NCBI RefSeq assembly: GCF_900106585.1
Contig: NZ_FNWH01000006.1
Location: 682,001-746,000 of the forward strand
DNA from: Acidaminococcus timonensis
GTDB taxonomy: Bacteria > Bacillota > Negativicutes > Acidaminococcales > Acidaminococcaceae
Length of the DNA stretch: 64,000 nt
Direction of reading: 5' to 3'
How positions within the stretch are numbered: the first letter of the stretch is position 1; every line of letters begins with the position of its first letter. Positions 36,906-44,997 of this stretch are shown here, in pieces. Below the pieces are notes generated by a model that saw only the letters and a program-made list of their open reading frames with translations, did no database searches and was not told the DNA's origin. The position numbers and the translations under genes are program-made.

Positions 36906-38237
36906 TCACGGGCCTGTGATTACCTTGCGGTAAATGACAAGGGAAATGATCGCAGTAATCGCTTCCGTGATCCAAAACGCATTCCAGACGCCAACCGCTC
37001 CGAAAAACCTGCTGAGTAAAAATGCAGCCGGGATGATGACCACTACATACCGGCAAAGGGAAATCAGTAAGGAGGGAGTTCCTTTCCCAAGTCCCTCCAA
37101 TGCGCCGGAAGATGTAACAGAAATCGCCGAGACGATAAACCCGGCCCCGATGATGCGTAAGGCGGTTTCCCCGGCCTGAATCGTCGCTTTTGTGTGGGTA
37201 AACAGCCCCATCAACTGTCCGGGGATCAGCAGACATATTACTGTCCCAAACACCATAATGATGCCACTCATGCACAAAACGATCTGATAAATCTGGCTGA
37301 CCCGTTTGTGCTCCCTCGCGCCGTAGTTATAGCCAATCAGGGGGCGCATCCCCTGCACAATGCCATTCGCTGGCAGATAGATAAAGGTCTGCAATTTGTA
37401 ATAGATTCCTAAAACCAGAATATACACTTCGGAATATGCCGCCAAAATCGCATTGAGCGCCGAAATCAAAAGAGACGGAAGCGCAAGATTCAGGGTTGCG
37501 GGAATGCCGATGGAGTATAGCTTTATTACCATCTTTTTGCTGGGCAGAATGTACTGCCTGCGGATATGCACGCGAATTGGCCACACAAGATAGACTACAA
37601 GGTAAATCGCAAGCGTCAGAGTCTGCCCGATGCCGGTTGCCAGTGCAGCGCCTTCGATTCCCATTTCCGGGAATAGGCCATAGCCAAAAATCAGAACGGG
37701 ATCTAAGACAATGTTTGTGATGCACCCGCATATCAGGCTTATCATGGTCGTTTTCATGTTTCCTACTGCCTGGAACAATTTCTCAAACGCCATGCTGACG
37801 GTAACAATGAATGTAAAGGCGAACGCAACGACAGAATAGCGGACGCCAAGTTCAATGACCGCTTCGGATGAAGTGAACATCTGCAGGAAAACCGGCATGA
37901 TCGTAATACAGCAGACTGTCATAACAACGCCATGAATCACGGCAAGCACAAGTCCCTGTGTGGCGGCCTGATCCGCTTTTTCATGATCCCCAGCGCCCAA
38001 ATGAAAGGCGATTACGGCGTTGATTCCAACGCCAAATCCAATTCCAACAGCATTGATAAAATTTTGAACCGGGTAAACCAGTGATAACGCCGTGATAGCT
38101 TCCTCGCTAATCTGTGCGACGAAAAAGCTGTCGATAATGTTGTATAGAGAATTAACCAGCATGGATAAAACCATAGGCAGGGTCATGGATAAAATCAGTG
38201 GTAATATCGGTTTTTCTTTCATGAAAGTGTCATTCAT
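36906..38237 (-). CDS. MATE family efflux transporter (island copy 1)
   Basis: 443 residues with 12 hydrophobic segments in two MatE repeats. LPMVLSMLVNSLYNIIDSFFVAQ and GFGVGINAVIAFHLGAGDHEKA are typical of the DinF/NorM-like branch common in Clostridia. It should export cationic or toxic compounds using a Na+ or H+ gradient. The start overlaps the stop of the upstream MATE gene (ATGATG after AAGGAGG), so the two are translated together. It is visibly more AT-rich than the chromosome around it, suggesting acquisition. Confidence 0.9.
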   Translation of the reverse strand: MNDTFMKEKPILPLILSMTLPMVLSMLVNSLYNIIDSFFVAQISEEAITALSLVYPVQNFINAVGIGFGVGINAVIAFHLGAGDHEKADQAATQGLVLAVIHGVVMTVCCITIMPVFLQMFTSSEAVIELGVRYSVVAFAFTFIVTVSMAFEKLFQAVGNMKTTMISLICGCITNIVLDPVLIFGYGLFPEMGIEGAALATGIGQTLTLAIYLVVYLVWPIRVHIRRQYILPSKKMVIKLYSIGIPATLNLALPSLLISALNAILAAYSEVYILVLGIYYKLQTFIYLPANGIVQGMRPLIGYNYGAREHKRVSQIYQIVLCMSGIIMVFGTVICLLIPGQLMGLFTHTKATIQAGETALRIIGAGFIVSAISVTSSGALEGLGKGTPSLLISLCRYVVVIIPAAFLLSRFFGAVGVWNAFWITEAITAIISLVIYRKVITGP

Positions 38238-39598
38238 CATTTTCCTCCTTGGAATACCTTGTGAGATATTTTGCGGCGATGCCATGCCATCATCACAAGC
38301 GCAACGAGCAAAGTGGCGGTTTCAGCAACCGGAAATGCAAGCCAGATCCCGTTCAGATGGAACAATCTGTCCAGACACCACAAGGCGGGAACAAGGAAAA
38401 GCATCTGCCTGCATAATTGGATTGTCATGCTGAAGCCTACTTTTTCTGTGGCCTGAAAATAGGTGGAAATCATGGTGGAAAGGCCGCAAAACAGATAGCT
38501 TGCCGCCATCATCCGCATAGCGGATATTCCAAAGGAGCGCATGGCTTCCGACGCCGTAAATAATCCCAAAAGCTGCGCCGGAAAGAGGATGACGGCCAAT
38601 GTTCCCAGTATCATCATACCGGAGACCAAAGCGGTTCCGTAGCGGAAAGCAGAGTGCAGCCTATCTCTGTTTCCCGCACCGTAGTTAAACCGCATAATAG
38701 GAAGACAGCCCTGGATCAGCCCGTTGACCGTCATGACAATCAACTGCTGCACCTTAAAATACGCACCGAAGAAAGCGATTGCCGTATCGGAATAGGCGAC
38801 CAGAAAAAAGTTTACAAAAGTCACCATAAAAGAACTAAGGGCATTCATAATAAAAGACGGCAGTCCAAGGGTGAAAATACGGCCAATCAGCCACTTTTGC
38901 AAATGAAATCCTTTGATCTTTATCCGCACTTTCTGCTTTTTGCCCAGCAGCAAGGCAAATGCTAAAATCATGGATAACAAATAGCCCGCAACAGTAGCCA
39001 CCGCAGCGCCACGGATTCCCATAGCCGGAAAACCACCAATACCAAAAATTAGGAGTGGATCGAATACAAAATTAACGACCACTCCTGCAATCTGGAACCA
39101 CATAGGCGCAACCATGTTCCCAGTAGCCTGTATCATCTTCTGGATTGCGATATGCACCATGTTTGGAATTTGCATGAACGAACATACGCTCATATAGTCA
39201 AGACTCAACTGATAAATTTCTTCGTTATTGGTGAATGCCCCAAAGTAGGGTTTCATAATCAGTAATGACAGAAGATTGAGCAAAGCACCAATTCCAAAGG
39301 CCAGTAACAATCCATGTGTGACGGTAGTATTTGCCTCATTCTGCTTTCCCTGTCCAAGATACCCTGCAATCAGTACATTCACGCCAACGCCGATCCAGAT
39401 AGATGTCGCATTCATCAAAGTTGTAATGGGAAACGACAGGGAAACCGCCGTCAAAGCATTTTCACTCAGACGCGCTACAAACGCGCTGTCTATCAGATTA
39501 TAGGAATATTGCAGAAACATGGAAATCAGCGGCGGTATCGACATTTGCCAGATGAGTTTTCCAACGGGCGCAACCGCCATTTTGTTATTGGTCTGCAT
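38237..39598 (-). CDS. MATE family efflux transporter (island copy 2)
   Basis: 453 residues, 12 hydrophobic segments. IPPLISMFLQYSYNLIDSAFVARLS and GVNVLIAGYLGQGKQNEA mark the MatE fold. The chosen ATG at 39598 is preceded by GAAGAGGGAA; the frame stays open 84 codons upstream through a nitroreductase remnant, which is not part of this protein. Homology to copy 1 is moderate, so the pair may form a heteromeric or sequentially evolved pump. Base composition matches copy 1. Confidence 0.9.
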   Translation of the reverse strand: MQTNNKMAVAPVGKLIWQMSIPPLISMFLQYSYNLIDSAFVARLSENALTAVSLSFPITTLMNATSIWIGVGVNVLIAGYLGQGKQNEANTTVTHGLLLAFGIGALLNLLSLLIMKPYFGAFTNNEEIYQLSLDYMSVCSFMQIPNMVHIAIQKMIQATGNMVAPMWFQIAGVVVNFVFDPLLIFGIGGFPAMGIRGAAVATVAGYLLSMILAFALLLGKKQKVRIKIKGFHLQKWLIGRIFTLGLPSFIMNALSSFMVTFVNFFLVAYSDTAIAFFGAYFKVQQLIVMTVNGLIQGCLPIMRFNYGAGNRDRLHSAFRYGTALVSGMMILGTLAVILFPAQLLGLFTASEAMRSFGISAMRMMAASYLFCGLSTMISTYFQATEKVGFSMTIQLCRQMLFLVPALWCLDRLFHLNGIWLAFPVAETATLLVALVMMAWHRRKISHKVFQGGK

Positions 39599-39788
39599 AC
39601 TTTCCCTCTTCTCCATAAATTGTCCGAACAATATAGTTTTGTTTGCGTGCTGCGGGCTGACCGGCTTCCTGGGCCGGATAAATCCCTGCTTCCAGTACAG
39701 CGTCCAAAGCCTTGGAAGGGACAGATTCCGATTTATAAGCCCGTACACTACGGCACGTCTTGATAAGAGACAAAAAATTTTTTCCCAT
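39585..39788 (-). pseudogene. Truncated nitroreductase-like gene
   Basis: About 67 residues. NFLSLIKTCRSVRAYKSESVPSKALDAVLEAGIY is the N terminus of the nitroreductase family (FMN phosphate-binding Arg/Ser segment). After that the sequence loses similarity and stops 14 bp inside the MATE gene. GGAGG lies 11 bases before the ATG. It is probably a deletion relic at the head of the MATE transcript. Confidence 0.6.
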
Positions 39789-39835
39789 ACAGATATAGTC
39801 CTCCATTCTGCTAATACTTCCGAGATACAGGCAAC

Positions 39836-39873
39836 AAAAAAGCCACACAACTATCACAAGATAGCTGTGTGGC
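39836..39873 (-). terminator. Leader terminator/attenuator ahead of the MATE pair
   Basis: On the minus strand a 14-bp stem (39873-39860 with 39855-39842) is followed by six T residues. It lies only about 40 nt downstream of the promoter start, so it would end most transcripts early unless relieved. Confidence 0.75.
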
Positions 39874-39921
39874 AAAAAGATGATCGAATCCGGAAAAGCC
39901 CACTAAAATTTTACGTTTATT

Positions 39922-39950
39922 ATTATAGCGAACTTGAAGGAGTCTGTCAA
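39922..39950 (-). promoter_or_regulatory. Consensus promoter of the MATE island
   Basis: On the minus strand: TTGACA (39950-39945), 17-bp spacer, TATAAT (39927-39922). A full consensus match. Between here and 40070 nothing else was recognised. Confidence 0.85.
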
Positions 39951-40073
39951 GCATCAATCTTCTTGAGTTTTCGCTGCCTTATTCACGAAACTCTAGTAAA
40001 GTTTATGTAAGAATTCGTACAGATTTGTAAATTCCTGTCAGATTTGTAAAATCTTTGCCAAATTCTGTTTTCA

Positions 40074-40102
40074 TTGCATTCCTCCGGTTAGCTTGGTATA
40101 AT
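40074..40102 (+). promoter_or_regulatory. Promoter of the 26-residue peptide gene
   Basis: TTGCAT (40074-40079), 17-bp spacer, TATAAT (40097-40102). Confidence 0.65.
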
Positions 40103-40155
40103 ATGAGTAAACAATCATACAGCAGGAAAGGGCCTGCAAGGGAGGGCTTACCACC

Positions 40156-40236
40156 ATGAAACAGCACAAATTCTGGGCCTGGGCAACCGTCTTTGCCTTT
40201 GCCATGACCATGTTCACCGGTATGAAACGGAAATAA
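40156..40236 (+). CDS. 26-residue membrane peptide
   Basis: ATG preceded by AAGGGAGGG ten bases upstream. The peptide has basic ends (MKQHK, MKRK) around one hydrophobic aromatic segment rich in Phe and Trp, long enough to cross or lie in the membrane. It has its own promoter and is followed at once by a terminator, so it is a complete tiny gene. I recall similar very short peptides in Clostridia and Negativicutes, but no function is known to me. Confidence 0.65.
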   Translation: MKQHKFWAWATVFAFAMTMFTGMKRK

Positions 40237-40242
40237 GCACAG

Positions 40243-40278
40243 GGGGTGTGAAAACAACAGTTTCACAGCTCCTTTTTT
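40243..40278 (+). terminator. Terminator after the small peptide gene
   Basis: GGGGTGTGAAA/TTTCACAGCTCC stem with a T6 run. It lies before the peptidase gene, which therefore either depends on readthrough or has a promoter not recognised. Confidence 0.8.
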
Positions 40279-40304
40279 ATTTGGAAAGAAAGGAAGAAAA
40301 AATC

Positions 40305-41771
40305 ATGCCTTGCACAACCTTGCTTGTGGGAAAAAATGCATCCTACGATGGCTCTACCCTGATGGCCCGGAACGAGGATTCTCCCTCCGGCCAGTTCACC
40401 CCGAAGAAATTCATCGTGGTGAAGCCTGAGGACCAGCCCCGGCACTACAAAAGCGTCCTTTCCAAGGTGGAAATCGACCTGCCGGACAACCCGCTGCGCT
40501 ACACGGCCATGCCCAATGCCCAGAATAACGAGGGCATCTGGGGCGAATGCGGCATCAACGCGGCTAACGTGGCCATGACGGAAACGGAAACCATCACCAC
40601 CAACCACCGGGTGCTGGGCGCCGACCCGCTGGTGCCCGGGGGCATCGGAGAAGAGGATCTGCTGACCATCGTCCTGCCTTATATCCGCTCTGCCCGGGAA
40701 GGGGTACTGCGGCTGGGGGCACTTTTGGAACAGTACGGCACCTACGAAATGAACGGCATCGGCTTCCAGGATGTGAACGAGATCTGGTGGCTGGAAAGCA
40801 TCGGCGGCCACCACTGGATTGCTAAAAAGGTCCCCGACGACGAAGTGGTGGTCATGCCCAACCAGCAGGGCATCGACTTCTTCGACCTGGTGGATGCCTT
40901 CGGCTCCAAGAAGGAACACCTGTGCTCCGCCGACCTGCTGGACTTCATCCGGAATAACCACCTGGACCTGACCCCAGACGATGACCGGGAAGGGGGCCTG
41001 GAAGAAGACCGGAGTTTTGACTGCCGCAGTGCCTTCGGCAGCCACGACGATGCGGACCATACCTACAACACACCCCGGGCCTGGTACATGCTGAAATGCC
41101 TGGCACCGTTCACGTTCCACTGGGATGCTCCAGACGCACCCTTCAAGCCGGAAGATGACGACCTGCCCTGGTCCCTGCCCCCTGACCGGAAGGTGACTGT
41201 GGAAGATGTGAAATACATCCTCAGCAGCCATTACCAGGGCACGCCCTACGATCCCTACGGCCACAAGGGGGATCCCAGCCTGCGGGGCAAGTACCGTCCC
41301 ATCGGCATCAACCGGACCAACTTCCTGGGTCTGACCCAGATCCGGCCCTATGTGCCCGAGGACCGGCGTGCCCTCATGTGGGTGGCGGAAGGCTGCAATG
41401 TGTTCAACGTGATGGCGCCCTTCTACACCAACGTGGACAGGACCCCGGCCTACCTGGCGGAAACCGGCGAGCTGCCCGACACCAGTCAGTTCTATTGGGC
41501 CAACCGGCTCATCGGGGCCCTGGCGGACGCCCATTTTGCCAAAACTTCTAATAGTATCGAACGGTACCAGAACGCTGTGGGCGGCAGGGCCCATGCCCTT
41601 GTGAAAGCCGGGGATGACGGAAAGGCGGAAGGCCCTGTGACCGCCTATCTGGAAGGGTGCAACGAAAAAATGGCGGCCATGCTCCAGGAAGAGACCCGGA
41701 AGGTGCTGGGCCAGGTGCTGTACGAAGCCAGCAATGGCATGAAAAACGGCTTTGCCCGGTCCGATGCATAA
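40305..41771 (+). CDS. C69-family dipeptidase
   Basis: 488 residues of the N-terminal nucleophile type. MPCTTLLVGKNASYDGSTLMARNED places the catalytic Cys at position 3, so the first two residues must be removed on maturation. WWLESIGGHHWIAKKVPDDEV and INRTNFLGLTQIRP are further PepD signatures. No signal peptide, so it should be cytosolic and split dipeptides. In an amino-acid fermenter it feeds catabolism. The start at 40305 follows AAAGGAAG. Confidence 0.92.
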   Translation: MPCTTLLVGKNASYDGSTLMARNEDSPSGQFTPKKFIVVKPEDQPRHYKSVLSKVEIDLPDNPLRYTAMPNAQNNEGIWGECGINAANVAMTETETITTNHRVLGADPLVPGGIGEEDLLTIVLPYIRSAREGVLRLGALLEQYGTYEMNGIGFQDVNEIWWLESIGGHHWIAKKVPDDEVVVMPNQQGIDFFDLVDAFGSKKEHLCSADLLDFIRNNHLDLTPDDDREGGLEEDRSFDCRSAFGSHDDADHTYNTPRAWYMLKCLAPFTFHWDAPDAPFKPEDDDLPWSLPPDRKVTVEDVKYILSSHYQGTPYDPYGHKGDPSLRGKYRPIGINRTNFLGLTQIRPYVPEDRRALMWVAEGCNVFNVMAPFYTNVDRTPAYLAETGELPDTSQFYWANRLIGALADAHFAKTSNSIERYQNAVGGRAHALVKAGDDGKAEGPVTAYLEGCNEKMAAMLQEETRKVLGQVLYEASNGMKNGFARSDA

Positions 41772-41832
41772 ATCTGCGTAATCTATGGTATAATAAAGGG
41801 TACAAACAAACCACCATACGGGAGGGATTTCC

Positions 41833-42222
41833 ATGTCTGTGGAACCTGTTTTACCCCACAACCACGGAGAAAATATCAACGTCGTCTTACAGGATCTGCC
41901 GAAGAATGCCGATTTTTCGGCGGTTTCCACCCTGTTCAGCAGCCTGGCCGATGCCAACCGGATCAAACTGTTCTGGTTCCTGTGCCATATGGAAGAGTGT
42001 GTGATCAACCTGTCCGCCCTGATGCAGATGAGCAGCCCGGCCTTGAGCCACCATCTGAAGATCCTGCGGGAAAAGGGGCTGATCACCAGCCGCCGGGCCG
42101 GGAAAGAAATGTACTATAAAGCTGCCAATACGGAAGAAGTGCGGTTGCTGCACCATATGATCGAACTCCTGATCGACATCACCTGTCCGGAAAAGGAACA
42201 GGGGGAGAAAGCGGAACCATGA
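41833..42222 (+). CDS. ArsR-family transcriptional regulator
   Basis: 129 residues. The winged helix-turn-helix spans DANRIKLFWFLCHMEECVINLSALMQMSSPALSHHLKILREKGLI. One Cys sits near the helix-3 metal site (EECV), but the classical CxC is absent, so a metal role is unproven. It overlaps the next gene, a MATE pump, by 4 bp and should control it. AGGGAGGG lies before the ATG, and a TATAAT at 41788-41793 may be its -10 box. Confidence 0.87.
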   Translation: MSVEPVLPHNHGENINVVLQDLPKNADFSAVSTLFSSLADANRIKLFWFLCHMEECVINLSALMQMSSPALSHHLKILREKGLITSRRAGKEMYYKAANTEEVRLLHHMIELLIDITCPEKEQGEKAEP

Positions 42223-43565
42223 CCCGTACGGCTGCAAAAAAGGAAGGCAGTCTGTGGCAACAGATCGGTGCCTTCTGCCTTCCTTATTTATGTTCCTGCT
42301 TCTTACAGACCTTATACGGCATGGCCGACCTGTTCATCATCGGCCAGTTCGAAGGGGCCGGCAGCATCACCGCCGTTTCCATTGGCAGCCAGGTGATGCA
42401 CATGGTCACCGTGATGATCGTGGGCCTGGCCATGGGCACCACTGTGCACATCGGGCGCAGCATCGGTGCGGCCCGGCGGGACCTGGCGGCGAAATTCACC
42501 GGCAATACCATCACCCTGTTTTTGGGCGGGTCCCTGGTGCTGGCGGCGCTGCTGGTGGGATTGGTGGACCACGTGGTGGGCTGGATGGATACACCGCTGG
42601 AGGCCGTGCAGGGGACCCGGGATTACCTGACCCTCTGCTACCTGGGTATCCCGTTCATTACGGCTTACAACGTCATCAGCTCCATTTTCCGGGGCATGGG
42701 GAATTCCCGCACCCCCATGTATTTCGTGGCCGTGGCCTGTGTGGCGAACATCCTCCTGGACTACCTGTTCATGGGGGCGTTCCATATGGGGCCCGCCGGG
42801 GCGGCTCTGGGCACAGTGCTCAGCCAGGCCATCAGCGTCATCATCTCGGTGTGGATGGTGCGGAAGCATAATCTGGAGATCCCGCTTACCCGGGCGGACT
42901 TGAAGCCCTGCGGGGACATCCTTAAAAAGATCCTGCGGGTGGGGGTGCCCATTTCCGTCCAGGACGGGTTCATCCAGATTTCCTTCTTGGTGATCACCGT
43001 CATCGTCAACGCCCGTGGGGTGGTGGATGCCGCGGCTGTGGGCATCGTGGAAAAGTTCATCAGCTTCGTGTTCATGGTGCCCAGTGCCATGCTGGCCACC
43101 GTGTCGGCCCTGGGAGCCATCCGCATCGGCGCCGGAAAGCCTCAGCAGGCTGTGGAGATCCTGCATGCCGGGCTGGAGACTGTGGTGATCTACGGGGTGG
43201 TGCTGGCCCTGCTCATCCAGTTCTGCGCCTATGGGGTGGTGGGTCTCTTTACCACCGAACCTGCGGTGATTGCCGCCGGGGGACCCTATTTGAAGGGGTA
43301 CATCCTGGACACCCTTTTCGCCGGCATCCATTTCTGCTTCAGCGGCTATTTCACTGCCAACGGAAGGTCCGAGATCTCCTTTTTGCATAACATCACATCC
43401 ACTGTGTGCGCCAGGATCCCCCTGGCCTACCTGGCTTCCCGGACTTTTCCCCATACCCTGCTGCCCATGGGCCTGGCCACTGCCAGCGGTTCCCTGGTCA
43501 GCGTGGCCATCTGCCTGGTGGCCTACAGGGTGTTGAAGCCGCGGTTTGTAGGGGCGGGTCGGTGA
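42219..43565 (+). CDS. MATE family efflux transporter under ArsR control
   Basis: 448 residues, 12 hydrophobic segments. FCLPYLCSCFLQTLYGMADLFIIGQFEG and GTTVHIGRSIGAARRD are the paired MatE motifs. Unlike the two island pumps it has the GC-rich composition of the local chromosome. The ATGA overlap with the ArsR gene suggests drug- or metal-responsive expression. Confidence 0.92.
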   Translation: MTRTAAKKEGSLWQQIGAFCLPYLCSCFLQTLYGMADLFIIGQFEGAGSITAVSIGSQVMHMVTVMIVGLAMGTTVHIGRSIGAARRDLAAKFTGNTITLFLGGSLVLAALLVGLVDHVVGWMDTPLEAVQGTRDYLTLCYLGIPFITAYNVISSIFRGMGNSRTPMYFVAVACVANILLDYLFMGAFHMGPAGAALGTVLSQAISVIISVWMVRKHNLEIPLTRADLKPCGDILKKILRVGVPISVQDGFIQISFLVITVIVNARGVVDAAAVGIVEKFISFVFMVPSAMLATVSALGAIRIGAGKPQQAVEILHAGLETVVIYGVVLALLIQFCAYGVVGLFTTEPAVIAAGGPYLKGYILDTLFAGIHFCFSGYFTANGRSEISFLHNITSTVCARIPLAYLASRTFPHTLLPMGLATASGSLVSVAICLVAYRVLKPRFVGAGR

Positions 43566-43836
43566 CCCGCCTGCGCAAGGGGGACCAGACAATGGAAGTC
43601 TCGAGTTTCGAGCCGAAGAAGAAAATCTGCCCTTTTGGGGGCGGATTTTGTTGAATAAGGAAAACATTGCTAACAAACAGTCCTTCACGCGACGGCTGTG
43701 ACGAACAGGAACAGCCTAGTCCTGGGGAAAAGGGAAGGGGGACCAGCCGAATGGCTGGTGGATGGGTTTTTACATCGTACATTCGGCTAGTGAACCGTAC
43801 CGGCCGCAAGGCCCGCTTAGCAGAAAACAGGGACCC
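43551..43836. repeat. Intergenic cluster of hairpin repeats and terminator
   Basis: Holds, in order: the GGGCGGGTC/GACCCGCC palindrome (43553-43573, overlapping the MATE stop); a terminator-like hairpin AAAATCTGCCC/GGGCGGATTTT (43622-43649); the module AAGGGGGACC-hairpin-GGTGGATGGG (43735-43766); and one CGGCTAGTGA heptamer unit (about 43787). No gene was seen. Confidence 0.7.
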
Positions 43837-43862
43837 TCACGGATGTGAAGGTCCCTGTTTCC
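43824..43862 (-). terminator. Terminator of the AraC-family gene
   Basis: AAACAGGGACC pairs with GGTCCCTGTTT; on the minus strand TTTTC follows. The stem includes the end of the coding region. Confidence 0.6.
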
Positions 43863-44736
43863 TATATGCCCTCGGCGTACACCCGAACTGCCTGCCAAAC
43901 GCTTCTATATAATAACTGGCGCTCTGGAATCCGCAGTTGTACGCGATTTCGCTGATACTCTGGTCCGTGGTGGTCAGCAGCCGGATGCTCTGCTCCAGCC
44001 GCAGCTCCCGCAGGTAATTGAAGATGGTCTCGCCGGTGAACCGCTTGAAGATCCGGCAGCATTCACCCTCGGTATAGGCCGCTGCTCCGGCCACCTGGGC
44101 CAGGGTGATCTTTTCGCTGTAATGGGCCGTCAGGTAGCCCAGAATCCGCTGGGCCACGGCGTTGGCCTGGGAACGGTGCCGCACCACAGGTACATCGGGC
44201 CGGTGCCGCAGTACTTCCCCAAAAATCTCATACAGCCGGGCTGTGATGAATAATTCCCAGCCCGGTTTTTTCTGCTCGCTTTCCCGGTAGATTTCCCGGA
44301 TGCGCTGGAGCAGGGCGGCCTGCCAGGGTTCTTTCCGGTAGAGCGGCACCTCCACCAGGGCCGGATCGTCCAGGGCGGGGAGTACGTATTTCTGTTCCAG
44401 CACACTGCCGGCGAAGCCGCACAGCAGCCGGGGATGGATGTCCAGGCAGATGTACGTGCTGTCCGGATCTGCAAGGGGACGGGCCATATGCAGGTAGCCG
44501 CTGTTGATGAAGATCCCGTCGCCGGTATGGAGTTCATACGTGTTCTCGTTCACGGAAAACGTGACGGCGCCCCGGGTGACGCAGCAGAACTGCAGCTCCT
44601 CGTGCCAGTGCAGCCGGGTGTAGCCCAGCACATTATGGCTCAGCATGGAATGATAGACAGCCATGGGAAAGCCTACGGTCCCATGGCGGGTGGATTCCCG
44701 GTTGGAAGCATCCACAGGGATTGTAGGGATTTGCAT
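43837..44736 (-). CDS. AraC-family transcriptional regulator
   Basis: 299 residues. Residues 30-130 form a cupin sensing domain (LHWHEELQFCCVTRGAVTFSVN, GDGIFINSGYLHMA). Residues 200-295 hold two helix-turn-helix units, KITLAQVAGAAAYTEGECCRIFKR and SISEIAYNCGFQSASYYIEAFGRQFGCTPRAYR. It is divergent from the symporter/peptidase/DpaL operon and is the natural candidate for its activator. Its likely inducer is an amino acid or acyl amino acid. Confidence 0.88.
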   Translation of the reverse strand: MQIPTIPVDASNRESTRHGTVGFPMAVYHSMLSHNVLGYTRLHWHEELQFCCVTRGAVTFSVNENTYELHTGDGIFINSGYLHMARPLADPDSTYICLDIHPRLLCGFAGSVLEQKYVLPALDDPALVEVPLYRKEPWQAALLQRIREIYRESEQKKPGWELFITARLYEIFGEVLRHRPDVPVVRHRSQANAVAQRILGYLTAHYSEKITLAQVAGAAAYTEGECCRIFKRFTGETIFNYLRELRLEQSIRLLTTTDQSISEIAYNCGFQSASYYIEAFGRQFGCTPRAYRKQGPSHP

Positions 44737-44759
44737 GAAGATAACCTCCTTTGTTCCTA

Positions 44760-44845
44760 ATTATACCCATAAAAAATAAAAACGCAATTGTGTTATACTT
44801 TTTCACAATGGCCCGATAGAATTCCATTTCAGATTTTCTTATAAT
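44760..44845. promoter_or_regulatory. Divergent control region between the AraC gene and the amino-acid operon
   Basis: On the minus strand TTGCGT (44787-44782), 16-bp spacer, TATAAT (44765-44760) serves the regulator gene. ATTGTG-N11-CACAAT (44787-44809) is a perfect inverted repeat at that promoter. TATAAT (44840-44845) is a possible forward -10. The inverted repeat could bind the AraC protein or a CRP-like factor. Confidence 0.55.
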
Positions 44846-44997
44846 AAAACCATGAAAACGCAAGGGCGGATCAGTATTCCACCCGCCACATCGGTTTAGT
44901 TTTCACACCGCAAGATATCACTCAATTCTGAACAGTGCGCAGATTCCGGAATTGCAGAATGACTGGTATCGCCATTTTCAATAAGGGGGAGTCTATT

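Noticed and set aside
39585-39875. 96-codon nitroreductase frame including its hairpin-encoded start
   Set aside because: The first 29 codons translate the leader terminator; only the part from 39788 resembles a protein.
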